The notes under the pieces: model-generated | What the model saw: the letters and a program-made list of their open reading frames with translations, nothing else | The model's database searches: none | What the model was told of the DNA's origin: nothing | Assembly: GCA_035277485.1 (NCBI GenBank) | Contig: DATEKK010000155.1 | Span: 1-64,000, forward strand | Direction: 5' to 3' | DNA: 64,000 bases | From: JADGGM01 sp035277485 | GTDB lineage: Bacteria; Gemmatimonadota; Gemmatimonadetes; Gemmatimonadales; Gemmatimonadaceae | Shown here: piece by piece, positions 42,889-51,148 of the stretch | Layout of the letters: the number at the start of each line of letters is the position of its first letter | Position numbering within the stretch: position 1 is the first letter of the stretch | Program-made: the position numbers and the translations under genes

Positions 42889-44034
42889 ATGGCACCCAAC
42901 ACCGTGATCGCTCCGGGGCTCGAGGGCGTCGTCGCCGCGACGACGCGGTTGAGCCATGTCGACGGCGAGGCGGGCGAGCTGACGATCGCGGGCTTCCCGG
43001 TCGGCGAGCTCGCCGCCAACGCGACCTTCGAAGAAACCACCTGGCTCCTCTGGCACGGCGAGCTCCCGGGCGACGCCGAGCTCGACGCGTTCCGCACCGA
43101 TCTCGCCGCGCATCGCGAGCTTCCGCCGGCGACGCTCGCACTGCTCCGCGCGTGTGCCCGCGCGCGCGTCGATTCCATGGATGCGCTGCGCTTAGCGCTC
43201 GGCACGGTGTCGCTCGTGTCGACCGACGCCGTGGCGATTGTCGCGCTCGCACCGACGATCGTCGCGGCATACGCGCGGCTGCTCGAGGGCAAAGCGCCGA
43301 TTTCGCCGCGCGGCGATCTCAGGCACGCCGCCAACTATCTCTACATGCTGAGCGGATCAGCGCCGGACGCGGAGCGAGTGCGCGCGCTCGAGACCTACTT
43401 GAACACAGTCATCGATCACGGGCTCAACGCGTCCACCTTCACGTGCCGAGTGATCGTCTCGACGGGATCGGATCTCGTGTCGGCGGTGGTCGGGGCGGTG
43501 GGTGCGCTCAAGGGGCCGCTGCACGGCGGCGCGCCGGGGCCGGCCCTCGAGACGGTGTTCGAGATCGGCGAGGCGTCGCGTGCCGAGAGTGTGCTCCGCG
43601 CAAAGATCGAAGCGGGAGAGCGGCTCATGGGTTTTGGGCATCGCGTCTACAAGGTTCGCGATCCGCGCGCCGACGTTCTTGCCGCCGCGGCCGAGCGATT
43701 GTTCACGCACGGGGGGGATCTGCGGTTGTATACGCTGGCGCGTCACGTGGAGCGCACGGCGCTGGCGCTGCTCGAGGAGTACAAGCCGGATCGGCGGCTC
43801 AAGACGAACGTCGAGTTCTACACCGCGCTGCTACTGCACGGGCTCGGGCTCGACGTGCCGCTCTTCACGCCGACGTTCGCGATCAGCCGGGTGAGCGGGT
43901 GGATCGCGCACGCGTTCGAGCAGCGCGCCGCCAACCGGCTCATTCGTCCCAAGTCCGAGTACGTTGGACCGCGCGGCCGGCGCTGGCACACTCGCGTACC
44001 GATGGCGGGCGAGCGCGCGGGCGCGTTGCGTTAG
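42889..44034 (+). CDS. Citrate synthase / 2-methylcitrate synthase family
   Basis: A 381-residue enzyme of normal short bacterial length. It condenses acetyl-CoA with oxaloacetate, or propionyl-CoA in methylcitrate synthases. Catalytic histidines are in GPLHGGAPG and MGFGHRVYK; the position of the catalytic Asp reads Glu (KTNVEFYTALLL), a variation I believe occurs in some actinobacterial-type enzymes. FAISRVSGWIAHAFEQ precedes the C terminus. It is divergent from the HTH-bearing paralogue with the palindrome between them. The TAG stop lies in a GTTAGGC copy. Confidence 0.88.
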   Translation: MAPNTVIAPGLEGVVAATTRLSHVDGEAGELTIAGFPVGELAANATFEETTWLLWHGELPGDAELDAFRTDLAAHRELPPATLALLRACARARVDSMDALRLALGTVSLVSTDAVAIVALAPTIVAAYARLLEGKAPISPRGDLRHAANYLYMLSGSAPDAERVRALETYLNTVIDHGLNASTFTCRVIVSTGSDLVSAVVGAVGALKGPLHGGAPGPALETVFEIGEASRAESVLRAKIEAGERLMGFGHRVYKVRDPRADVLAAAAERLFTHGGDLRLYTLARHVERTALALLEEYKPDRRLKTNVEFYTALLLHGLGLDVPLFTPTFAISRVSGWIAHAFEQRAANRLIRPKSEYVGPRGRRWHTRVPMAGERAGALR

Positions 44035-44101
44035 GCGTCGACCGTATGGGCGCCCCGAGCCCGGGATTGACTCGGCAAGCAGGCTCGGCTATGGTGGAAA
44101 A

Positions 44102-44653
44102 ATGCACGCAACTCCGCCGTTTTCGTCCCCCATGACCGCCGAAGAGCTCGAGCACGTGTCGTATCCCGACAAGGTGACCGAGCTCATTCGAGGCCGGCTC
44201 GTGGTTCGCGAGCCGCCGGGCACGCGGCATGGAGCGATCGCTTCGCGGCTCACTCACCTCCTGGCGGATTTCGTCTATCGAAACGGGCGCGGGGTGGTAT
44301 TCGCACAAGACACCGGTTTCCAGATCCAGTCGAATCCGGACACGGTTCGAGCGCCGGATGTTGCCTTCCTGGCCGAAGAGCGCGCAGGGGCGATTCACGA
44401 TCGGGGCTACGCGCGGGTCGCGCCCGATATCGTTGCCGAGGTGCTGTCGCCCGACGATCGGCCGGGCGAGGTACGCGACAAGGTTGCAGATTGGCTTGCG
44501 GCCGGTGTGAAGCTCGTGTGGGTGATCGATCCGCGCCGACGGGCGGGCGACGTATACCGCGCCGATGGCAGCGTTGCGACGGGCGAGTCGCATCTCGACG
44601 GTGAGAATGTGCTGCCGGGTTTCACCTGCGCCGTAGACGATGTGCTGCTCTAA
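44102..44653 (+). CDS. Uma2-family PD-(D/E)XK nuclease-like protein
   Basis: A 183-residue DUF820/Uma2 protein. PMTAEELEHVSYPDKVTELI and GRLVVREPP open the fold, and catalytic positions are in RAPDVAFL, APDIVAEVLSPDD and WLAAGVKLVWVIDP. These restriction-endonuclease-fold proteins are abundant in cyanobacteria and several other phyla; cellular role is unknown. It lies 67 bases after citrate synthase and is probably an independent gene. Confidence 0.85.
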   Translation: MHATPPFSSPMTAEELEHVSYPDKVTELIRGRLVVREPPGTRHGAIASRLTHLLADFVYRNGRGVVFAQDTGFQIQSNPDTVRAPDVAFLAEERAGAIHDRGYARVAPDIVAEVLSPDDRPGEVRDKVADWLAAGVKLVWVIDPRRRAGDVYRADGSVATGESHLDGENVLPGFTCAVDDVLL

Positions 44654-44681
44654 CCGGTCAGCGGCGGTGTTGCGTTAGGCA

Positions 44682-45029
44682 TCACGCCGGCGCCGGCGAC
44701 GTCGCCCGGAGCGCACGGCCGGCTTGCTCCACGAACCGGTGCCACGACGAGCTGCCCACCGCCAGGCGCCGCCGGCCCGCGGCACTCAAGCGATAGTACT
44801 TCGCGCTCCGGTTGTTGTCCGACACACCCCACTCGGCTTCCACCAACCGTTGCCGCTCGAGACGGTGCAGGGCGGGGTACAGTGTGCCTTCGCCGACGAG
44901 CAGCGCGGCGTCGGTCGCCTGGCCGATCCATTCTGCCACCGCATAGCCGTGGCGTGGGCCCCACGTGAGGGCCTTGAGGATGAGCAGCTCCAGTGTACCG
45001 CGCATGAGGTTGATGTCGAGGTCGGTCAT
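44682..45029 (-). CDS. PadR-family transcriptional regulator
   Basis: A 115-residue winged-helix regulator starting MTDLDINLMRGTLELLILKA. TWGPRHGYAVAEWI, GEGTLYPALHRLERQRLVEA and SAKYYRLSAAGRRRL are family hallmarks. ATG 45029 was chosen over an upstream start because the conserved N terminus begins there. About 295 bases without a gene separate it from the amidase on the other strand. Unlike the second PadR at 50.8 kb it has no adjacent permease. Confidence 0.88.
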   Translation of the reverse strand: MTDLDINLMRGTLELLILKALTWGPRHGYAVAEWIGQATDAALLVGEGTLYPALHRLERQRLVEAEWGVSDNNRSAKYYRLSAAGRRRLAVGSSSWHRFVEQAGRALRATSPAPA

Positions 45030-45323
45030 CGGCGGTGTCGGGTGCGGAGACGTGATACAGCCGGGCTGTCGGCCCATGTGTATGCTACGCGCTCTCCCCT
45101 TGTGACGCAATGGGTCGAGCGCACCGGTGCGGGGCCGCGGCCCGCATGCCTTGCGTTAGGCATCGGTGGCGCTTGCGCCCGTCCGGGCCCCCGGCCATTC
45201 TTGTCGCGCCTCGCCGGGGTGCGGTATCCCCGTCCGTCGCGGCGCGCCGAGTGTGGCGCGGCGGTGGAACCCGGCCGGGCCGGTCGCGATTCGTGACCGC
45301 GAACGCATACCGGAGGCCTCGTC

Positions 45324-47150
45324 GTGAATTCGCGTCGTCGATTCCTGATTCGCGCCCCCCTGGGGTTGCTGAGCGTCGCCGTCGCCTGCCGCGAGCACGC
45401 GGGCACGCCGTCGCCTAACGCAAGCCAGACGGCCGGTGCGCCGCCCGCCACGCCGGGCGCGCCGCCCACCTTCGCCAGCGCGCCATCCGTCGGACCCGCG
45501 GTCACACCGGCCACGTTCGCCGACGCCGAGAAGCTGGCGCAGGTGACGATGACCGACGCGCAACGGCAGCAGGCCGCGGACAGTTGGGGCAAAGCGATGG
45601 CGCCGTACTACGAGCGGCGCACGGGTCCGCGCAAGCTCGCGCTCGAGCCGACGCTCGCGCCCGCCACGCACTGGAATCCGGTCCTCGGCGCTGGTCCGGT
45701 CGGACCGGCGCACGATCGCTTCGTGCGGTCGAACGACGCACCCGGCCCGCTTCCGGCGAGCGACACCGAGATCGCGTTCGCGCCCGTCACGCGGCTGTCG
45801 CGCTGGATCCAGTCGCGCGCGCTCACGTCCCTTCGCCTAACGAACATCTATCTCGGCCGCCTGCAGCAGTACGATCCCAAGCTGCGCTGCGTGATCACGC
45901 TCACGCGCGACCTCGCGCTCAAGCAGGCAAAGAAAGCGGATGCCGAGATCGCGGCGGGACATTATCGCGGTCCGCTACACGGCATTCCGTTCGGGGTGAA
46001 GGACCTGCTCGACACCGCCGGCATCGCGACCACCTATGGCGCCGAGCCGTATCGGAATCGCGTGCCGCAGGCAGACTCGGCGGTGGTGTCGCGGTTGTAT
46101 CAGGCGGGCGCGGTGTTGGTCGCGAAGCTGAGCATGGGCGCGCTCGCGCTCAACGACATCTGGTTCGGCGGGCAAACGATGAATCCGTGGCTGCTCGAAG
46201 AGGGCGCATCGGGGTCGAGCGCCGGCCCCGGCGCGGCGACGGCTGCGGGCCTGGTTGGATTCTCGATCGGCAGCGAGACCGAGGGCAGCATCGTGAGTCC
46301 GAGCCTGCGCTGCGGCGTGAACGGGCTTCGCCCAACGTACGGCCGCGTGCCGCGCACGGGCGCGATGACGCTCTGTTGGTCACTCGACAAACTGGGCCCG
46401 ATGGCGCGCAGCGTGGAAGACACGATGCTCGTGCTGCAGGCGATCACGGGACCCGACGCCGGCGATGTGGCGAGTGTGCCGAGCCGGCTCGACTACGACG
46501 CAGGCGCCGGCGTGAAGGGTTTGCGCATCGGGTATGTGCCGCAGTGGATGAAAGAAGCGCCGGCCACCGACGTCGACCGAGCGGTGTTGGACACGGCCGG
46601 CAAGTTAGGCATGTCGCCGGTTGCCGTGACGTTCCCGGACTGGCCGGTGGATTCGTTGAACGTCGTGCTCTTCGCGGAGGCGGCGGCCGCGTTCGAGGAC
46701 CTGACGCTCACGCACCAGGACGACATGCTCAAAGTCCAGACATCGGACGCGTGGCCGAATCTCTTCCGGAGCGCGCGCTTCCTCTCGGCTGTCGATTTCG
46801 TGCAGACGGACCGGCTGCGCCGAAAGCTGGCGCAGGAGATGGACCGGATCATGTCGGGTGTAGACGTGCTGCTCGTGCCGTCGTTGCGCGACGAGACGCT
46901 GACGACGACCAACTTCACGGGTCAGCCGTCCCTCACCATGCGCGCGGGGTTCGTGCAGGTGTCGGAAGCGCGGAGCGATTGGGCGCCCGACCCGGCGCAT
47001 CCCTTGCCCACGTTCAACCCGCCGCGTCGCGTTCCGCACGGGGTGACGCTCATCGGCAAGCTGTTCGACGAAGGCACCGTGGTTCGGGTTGGCCTCGCGC
47101 TCGAGCGTGCGTTAGGCGTGCAGCACGAAACACCGCCTCTCTTTTCTTAG
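45324..47150 (+). CDS. Exported amidase-signature family protein
   Basis: A 608-residue protein. The N terminus NSRRRFLIRAPLGLLSVAVAC joins a twin-arginine-like stretch with a lipobox, so it is probably exported and anchored. A Pro/Ala linker of about 60 residues follows. Catalytic residues of the Ser-Ser-Lys triad are in FGVKDLLDTAG (Lys), EGASGSSAGPG (cis-Ser) and ETEGSIVSPS (nucleophile); the usual G-G-S is E-G-S here. The start is GTG 45324 with GGAGG upstream. Substrate unknown; related enzymes hydrolyse amides, N-acyl compounds or peptides. Confidence 0.9.
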   Translation: MNSRRRFLIRAPLGLLSVAVACREHAGTPSPNASQTAGAPPATPGAPPTFASAPSVGPAVTPATFADAEKLAQVTMTDAQRQQAADSWGKAMAPYYERRTGPRKLALEPTLAPATHWNPVLGAGPVGPAHDRFVRSNDAPGPLPASDTEIAFAPVTRLSRWIQSRALTSLRLTNIYLGRLQQYDPKLRCVITLTRDLALKQAKKADAEIAAGHYRGPLHGIPFGVKDLLDTAGIATTYGAEPYRNRVPQADSAVVSRLYQAGAVLVAKLSMGALALNDIWFGGQTMNPWLLEEGASGSSAGPGAATAAGLVGFSIGSETEGSIVSPSLRCGVNGLRPTYGRVPRTGAMTLCWSLDKLGPMARSVEDTMLVLQAITGPDAGDVASVPSRLDYDAGAGVKGLRIGYVPQWMKEAPATDVDRAVLDTAGKLGMSPVAVTFPDWPVDSLNVVLFAEAAAAFEDLTLTHQDDMLKVQTSDAWPNLFRSARFLSAVDFVQTDRLRRKLAQEMDRIMSGVDVLLVPSLRDETLTTTNFTGQPSLTMRAGFVQVSEARSDWAPDPAHPLPTFNPPRRVPHGVTLIGKLFDEGTVVRVGLALERALGVQHETPPLFS

Positions 47151-47152
47151 GC

Positions 47153-47242
47153 GTCTTCCGGAGTTTCGTGAAAGATGAAGTGACGGCTGGCTCCTCTCGA
47201 GTTCGCGCGAGTGGCTGACCGCGGGTGCGCGTGGAGGGCTTC
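47153..47242 (+). repeat. 3' element, copy 1
   Basis: Starts two bases after the amidase stop. GTCTTCCGGAGTTTCGTGAA, then GGCTCCTCTCGAGTTCGCG and TGGCTGACCGCGGG match the copy at 29131-29225 read on the minus strand. It runs directly into the hairpin at 47227. Both copies follow a gene end in the direction of transcription. Confidence 0.65.
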
Positions 47243-47290
47243 CCCGCTCTGTTGCCAAGGCAACAGAGCGAGGAAGCCCTCCATGCGCGC
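47227..47290. terminator. Large hairpin, probable bidirectional terminator
   Basis: Arms of about 30 bases around a two-base loop: GAGGGCTTCCCCGCTCTGTT on the left pairs with AACAGAGCGAGGAAGCCCTC on the right with one mismatch, and the G+C-rich ends continue the stem. No clear T-run follows. It lies between the amidase and the convergent DUF2911 gene, a suitable place for termination from both sides. Confidence 0.65.
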
Positions 47291-47399
47291 CTCCCGTTAG
47301 GCCTCACGCCGCGCTCCCGCCGCACATAGCCGCCGAGTTGTACCCACCTATCGCGTACTTCTCACGACGTTCGCCGAAGAGGTCTTCTTAGCGTCTCAT

Positions 47400-47954
47400 T
47401 CACCCACCTGGCGGCGTGGGCGCGTTGGACGGCGGCACTTCGATACGCAGGGGAACTGCCACGGGTCCCCACTGGAACAGCAGCGTGGCGGCGTCCGGCT
47501 CGACGGCGGGAAACGAGAACGTCAGTACGTCGACGATCGGCGTGCTGTCCGGCTTCACGGTGAACGTCACCTGCGGCGCGGACGGATCGGGGCCCTGGAC
47601 GTGAAAGCGCTTCCACACCGTGCTGAAGATCACCGTCCATTGGTTAGGCTGCGGGACCATCCAGATCGAGTACTTCCCCTTGGCGAGCGGGTGCCCGTCG
47701 ATCTTCACGTCGTGGTCGACATCGATGGTGGTCGCCCAATTCGCGCCCGGCGTCCACGTGCTGCCCCATTTGACGACGCCGCCGAACAGGTTGTCGCGTC
47801 CGCGCCGCTGCGGGCGATAGTACTCGATCGTGATCGTGGTGCCGTCGACGCGCTGTTGCACCATGCCGTGTTCGCTGGCCATCACCTGCGCCTGCGCGCG
47901 GGCGGGAAGGGTGGTGACTAACGCGACGGCTGCGGCGAGAACGAAGCGATGCAT
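47400..47954 (-). CDS. DUF2911 secreted protein
   Basis: A 184-residue protein with a signal peptide (MHRFVLAAAVALVTTLPARA then QAQ). The body shows the DUF2911 pattern: TITIEYYRPQRRGRDNLFGG, WTPGANWATTIDVDHDVKI and GKYSIWMVPQPNQWTVIFST. Function is unknown; the domain is common in secreted proteins of Bacteroidota and Gemmatimonadota. ATG 47954 is chosen because it starts the signal peptide. It is divergent from the first orphan permease across about 270 bases. Confidence 0.85.
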   Translation of the reverse strand: MHRFVLAAAVALVTTLPARAQAQVMASEHGMVQQRVDGTTITIEYYRPQRRGRDNLFGGVVKWGSTWTPGANWATTIDVDHDVKIDGHPLAKGKYSIWMVPQPNQWTVIFSTVWKRFHVQGPDPSAPQVTFTVKPDSTPIVDVLTFSFPAVEPDAATLLFQWGPVAVPLRIEVPPSNAPTPPGG

Positions 47955-48223
47955 CGAGAGCTCCGGCTGAAAGTGGCCGTGTAGCGCGCTGTGAACTGAC
48001 GCGGACGTGTGCGTACGGAGAATCGCCGATGGCGACCGTTGGTTCCGCGCCGGCGAGCTCGAGGACACAGGCCCAATGCCTGGTGCGTCCCAAGCCGCGT
48101 CGTTCCGAGAACATAATCGTGTGCGCCGCGTCCGCGCAGCGCCGGCCGCCGGCGGTGTGACCGACGCGCAGCTTGGCTGGTTGATGACGTGCAGCCATCC
48201 ATGCTTTCGAGCTGGGTCACGCC

Positions 48224-50707
48224 ATGCGCGGGTCTTTCGATACGCACAAACCATCTCGCGGCGTTCTCCGCGACCTTCGGCACGCGGCGCGATCGCTTCG
48301 TCGCGCGCCGTCGTTCATGATGATCGCGATCGCCACGCTGGCGTTGGGCATTGGCAGCGCGACGGCCGCGTTCAGCGTCCTCGACACGATCGTACTGCGC
48401 GGCATGCCGTACCGCGAGGCGAGCCAGCTGCGCACGATCTTCGAGATCGCGGACGACGGCAGCGGGCGCACGCCATCCTATCCGACATTCCTCGACTGGC
48501 AGACGCAGCGACGCGCGGTGTCCGCCACCATCGATGGGTTTGCGTTCGTGCGCGGCGATCAGGTGTCGCTGCCCGGCAATCGAGAGGACCGGCAGCTCGT
48601 GGCGTACGTCTCACCCGGCTTTTTTCCGCTCATGGGCACGCATGCCTGGTTAGGCCGCACCTTCGCGTCCGATGAGGAGGAGGTGGGTGGACCGCGCGTA
48701 GCGGTTCTCTCCTACGATCTCTTCGTGGACCGGTTCGGCGGCGACCGGTCGATCGTCGGACGCGCGGTCGATCTCGATAGCGTTCCGACCACGATCGTCG
48801 GTGTGATGCCGCCGCACTTCGCCTATCCGAATTTCGCGTCGGGCGGTTGGGCGCCGCCCAAGTTGTGGGAGCCGATTGCGGTCTTCGGCGCGCTGCACCC
48901 CGAGGTGCTGGCGCGTCGCGGCCTGCACGTGGACAGCCGCACGATCGTGCGGTTGCGGCCCGGCGTCGACTCCGTGGGCGCCGTGACGGCGATGCGGACG
49001 ATCGAACGGCGCCTGGCCGCCGCATACCCCGCCGATCAAGCGCATTGGACATCGGTCGCGCTGCAGTCGATGTCGGCCGAGTTGTTGGGCGGACTCGAGC
49101 GCTCGCTGACGATGATCAGCGGTGCCGTGGGGCTCGTGATGCTCTTGGCGTGCGCGAACGTGGCCACGTTGTTTCTCATCCGCGCGGGCGCGCGGGCGCG
49201 CGACACGGCCGTGCGCAGTGCGTTAGGCGCATCGCGGCGACGCGTCGCGCAGCAGCCGGTGTGCGAGGCGCTGCTGGTGGCGCTCGCGGCCGGCGCGATC
49301 GGTGTCCTGCTCGCCGCGGCCCTGGTCGGGTTTACGCGACACAGCTTGGCGTCATCGCTTCCGTTCGGCTCGACGCTGCACCTCGATGTTCGCGCGGTGG
49401 AATTCGCGATCGCCGCCTCGGTTGTCACGGCGTTGATCGTCGGCGCGGTGCCGGCCGTGCACACGTCGGCGGTGCAGGCGATGCGGCTGGTCCGGAGCGG
49501 CGCGACGGCCGCGGTGGGCGGACGCCGCGAGCGCCGCGCCCGCGATGTGCTCGTCGTGGTGCAGTTCGCGCTGGCGCTCTCGTTGCTGCTCGGCGCGGGC
49601 CTCCTGCTCCAGAGTTTCCGCCGGTTGGTCGCGGTTCCGTTAGGCTTCGACCCCAACGGGGTGGTCGCGTTCGCGATCGCGCCCATGTCGCACGCGTACG
49701 ACCAGCCGGCCGCCGCCGCGGCGCTCTACGATCGGATTCTGGACGCCGAGCGCGCCATTCCGGGCGTCGAGGTCGCCGCGGCAGCGGGTGGTGCATTGAT
49801 CCCGACCACCGTCGTGCCCGAGCACGCTGCGCCGAACGGAGAACCGCTCCGTGCGCTGTACCATCCGGTCTCGACGGACTATCTGCGCGCGATGCGCATC
49901 CGGCTCGTGTCCGGCCGGTGGTTCGCCGACGGCGACATGCGCGCGCCGTTGACCGGCGGTCTCGTGGTGAGCGAAACGCTCGCCCGTCGGTTAGGCGGCA
50001 ATCCGATCGGCCATCGCATCACCATCCGTCGCCAGTCGCAGGCGCGCGCCGATTTCGGGCAGCCCATCACGCTGCCCGTGATCGGTGTCGTGCACGACGT
50101 GAAAGAGTTCGGCCCGGCCACAGACACGGACGCCGAGGTCTATCTGCCGTACACGCTGGAAGTATGGTCGTGGATGAGCTTCGCCGTGCGCGCGGCCGAT
50201 CCCTATCGCGTGCAGCACGCGGTAGAGGACGCCGTACGGAAGGTCGAGCCATCGATCCGGTTCGTGTTCGGACCGTCGGTCACGCCCGGCGGTGCGGCGC
50301 AGATCGACCCGGAACGGCGTTTCGTGACGACGGTCGTGACCGGTTTCGCGGGCGCGGCGCTCTTGCTCGCGGCGCTCGGCCTCTACGGGATCGCCGCCTA
50401 CGGAGTCGCCCAACGGACGCGCGAGATCGGCGTGCGCATGGCGCTCGGCGCGACGGAGCAACGTGTGGTGACGCTCGTCGTGCGTGAGGCCATCGTGCTC
50501 GTCGCGGCCGGAGCGGTAGCCGGTGCGCTGCTCGCGGGTATGTCGACGCGCGTGATTCGCGCGATGCTGTTCGGCACATCGGCGGCCGATCCCGAGGCGC
50601 TCGCCGGGGTCATCATCGTGCTGGCGCTCGTTGCGATTGCCGCCGTGTATGGTCCGGCGCGTCGCGCCGCGCGGATCGACCCCGCGATCGCGATCCGCGG
50701 CGACTGA
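48224..50707 (+). CDS. Orphan FtsX/MacB-type ABC permease (ADOP-like)
   Basis: An 827-residue membrane protein with two MacB-type halves. Each has an N-terminal helix (MMIAIATLALGIGSATAAFS), a periplasmic MacB_PCD domain and a three-helix FtsX domain: LVMLLACANVATLFLIRAG in the first and the block ending ALGATEQRVVTLVVREA in the second. The ATPase that normally partners MacB is absent, as in the duplicated orphan permeases of Acidobacteriota. It lacks the extra 80-residue prefix found on the paralogue at 51.1 kb. The PadR gene follows after 84 bases. Confidence 0.85.
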   Translation: MRGSFDTHKPSRGVLRDLRHAARSLRRAPSFMMIAIATLALGIGSATAAFSVLDTIVLRGMPYREASQLRTIFEIADDGSGRTPSYPTFLDWQTQRRAVSATIDGFAFVRGDQVSLPGNREDRQLVAYVSPGFFPLMGTHAWLGRTFASDEEEVGGPRVAVLSYDLFVDRFGGDRSIVGRAVDLDSVPTTIVGVMPPHFAYPNFASGGWAPPKLWEPIAVFGALHPEVLARRGLHVDSRTIVRLRPGVDSVGAVTAMRTIERRLAAAYPADQAHWTSVALQSMSAELLGGLERSLTMISGAVGLVMLLACANVATLFLIRAGARARDTAVRSALGASRRRVAQQPVCEALLVALAAGAIGVLLAAALVGFTRHSLASSLPFGSTLHLDVRAVEFAIAASVVTALIVGAVPAVHTSAVQAMRLVRSGATAAVGGRRERRARDVLVVVQFALALSLLLGAGLLLQSFRRLVAVPLGFDPNGVVAFAIAPMSHAYDQPAAAAALYDRILDAERAIPGVEVAAAAGGALIPTTVVPEHAAPNGEPLRALYHPVSTDYLRAMRIRLVSGRWFADGDMRAPLTGGLVVSETLARRLGGNPIGHRITIRRQSQARADFGQPITLPVIGVVHDVKEFGPATDTDAEVYLPYTLEVWSWMSFAVRAADPYRVQHAVEDAVRKVEPSIRFVFGPSVTPGGAAQIDPERRFVTTVVTGFAGAALLLAALGLYGIAAYGVAQRTREIGVRMALGATEQRVVTLVVREAIVLVAAGAVAGALLAGMSTRVIRAMLFGTSAADPEALAGVIIVLALVAIAAVYGPARRAARIDPAIAIRGD

Positions 50708-50735
50708 CCGCCGCCCCGGCAACCCTTTGCTTCCC

Positions 50736-50775
50736 TTGACGGTCGAAAGAAAGGAGTGCATTCTCCTTTCGACCG
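50736..50775 (+). promoter_or_regulatory. Promoter with overlapping inverted-repeat operator before padR
   Basis: TTGACG (50736-50741) and CATTCT (50759-50764), spaced by 17 bases, form a promoter. CGGTCGAAAG (50740-50749) and its reverse complement CTTTCGACCG (50766-50775) flank a further AAGGAG/CTCCTT pair, so the inverted repeat covers the space from -35 to just past -10. PadR proteins commonly repress their own genes, making this their likely site. Confidence 0.65.
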
Positions 50776-50791
50776 CCGATAGGAGAGGCCA

Positions 50792-51133
50792 GTGGCCGAG
50801 GACGCCCGCAACGACCTGCTGCAAGGCACGCTGGACATGCTCGTGCTCAAGACGCTCCAGCTGGGCCCCATGCATGGGTGGGGCATCACCGAGCTGCTCC
50901 AGCGCGGCTCGGCCGACGTGCTCCAGGTGGGGCAGGGGTCGCTCTATCCCGCGCTCTATCGCCTCGAGCGGCAGCGCTTCATCAAGTCGTCGTGGCAGAT
51001 CACCGAAAACAAGCGACGCGCGCGGTACTACGCGCTCACGGCCCGCGGCCGTCAGCGGTTGGCCGAGGAGCGTGCGAACTGGGCGCGGATGTCGCACGCC
51101 ATCGAGATGATCCTGCACCTGTCGTCCACCTGA
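50792..51133 (+). CDS. PadR-family transcriptional regulator
   Basis: A 113-residue winged-helix protein starting at GTG 50792 with AGGAG six bases upstream. LLQGTLDMLVLKTLQLGPMH, GQGSLYPALYRLERQRFIKS and TENKRRARYYALTARGRQRL are canonical. It sits between two orphan permeases and its own promoter carries a large inverted repeat. The second permease starts 15 bases after its stop, so the regulator and permease form an operon, probably autorepressed and induced by a membrane or drug stress. The inducer is unknown. Confidence 0.92.
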   Translation: MAEDARNDLLQGTLDMLVLKTLQLGPMHGWGITELLQRGSADVLQVGQGSLYPALYRLERQRFIKSSWQITENKRRARYYALTARGRQRLAEERANWARMSHAIEMILHLSST

Positions 51134-51148
51134 GGGCTGGAGGTCCGC

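Noticed and set aside
42450..44135. 561-codon plus-strand open frame over both citrate synthases
   Set aside because: Arg-rich shadow frame of two well-supported genes.
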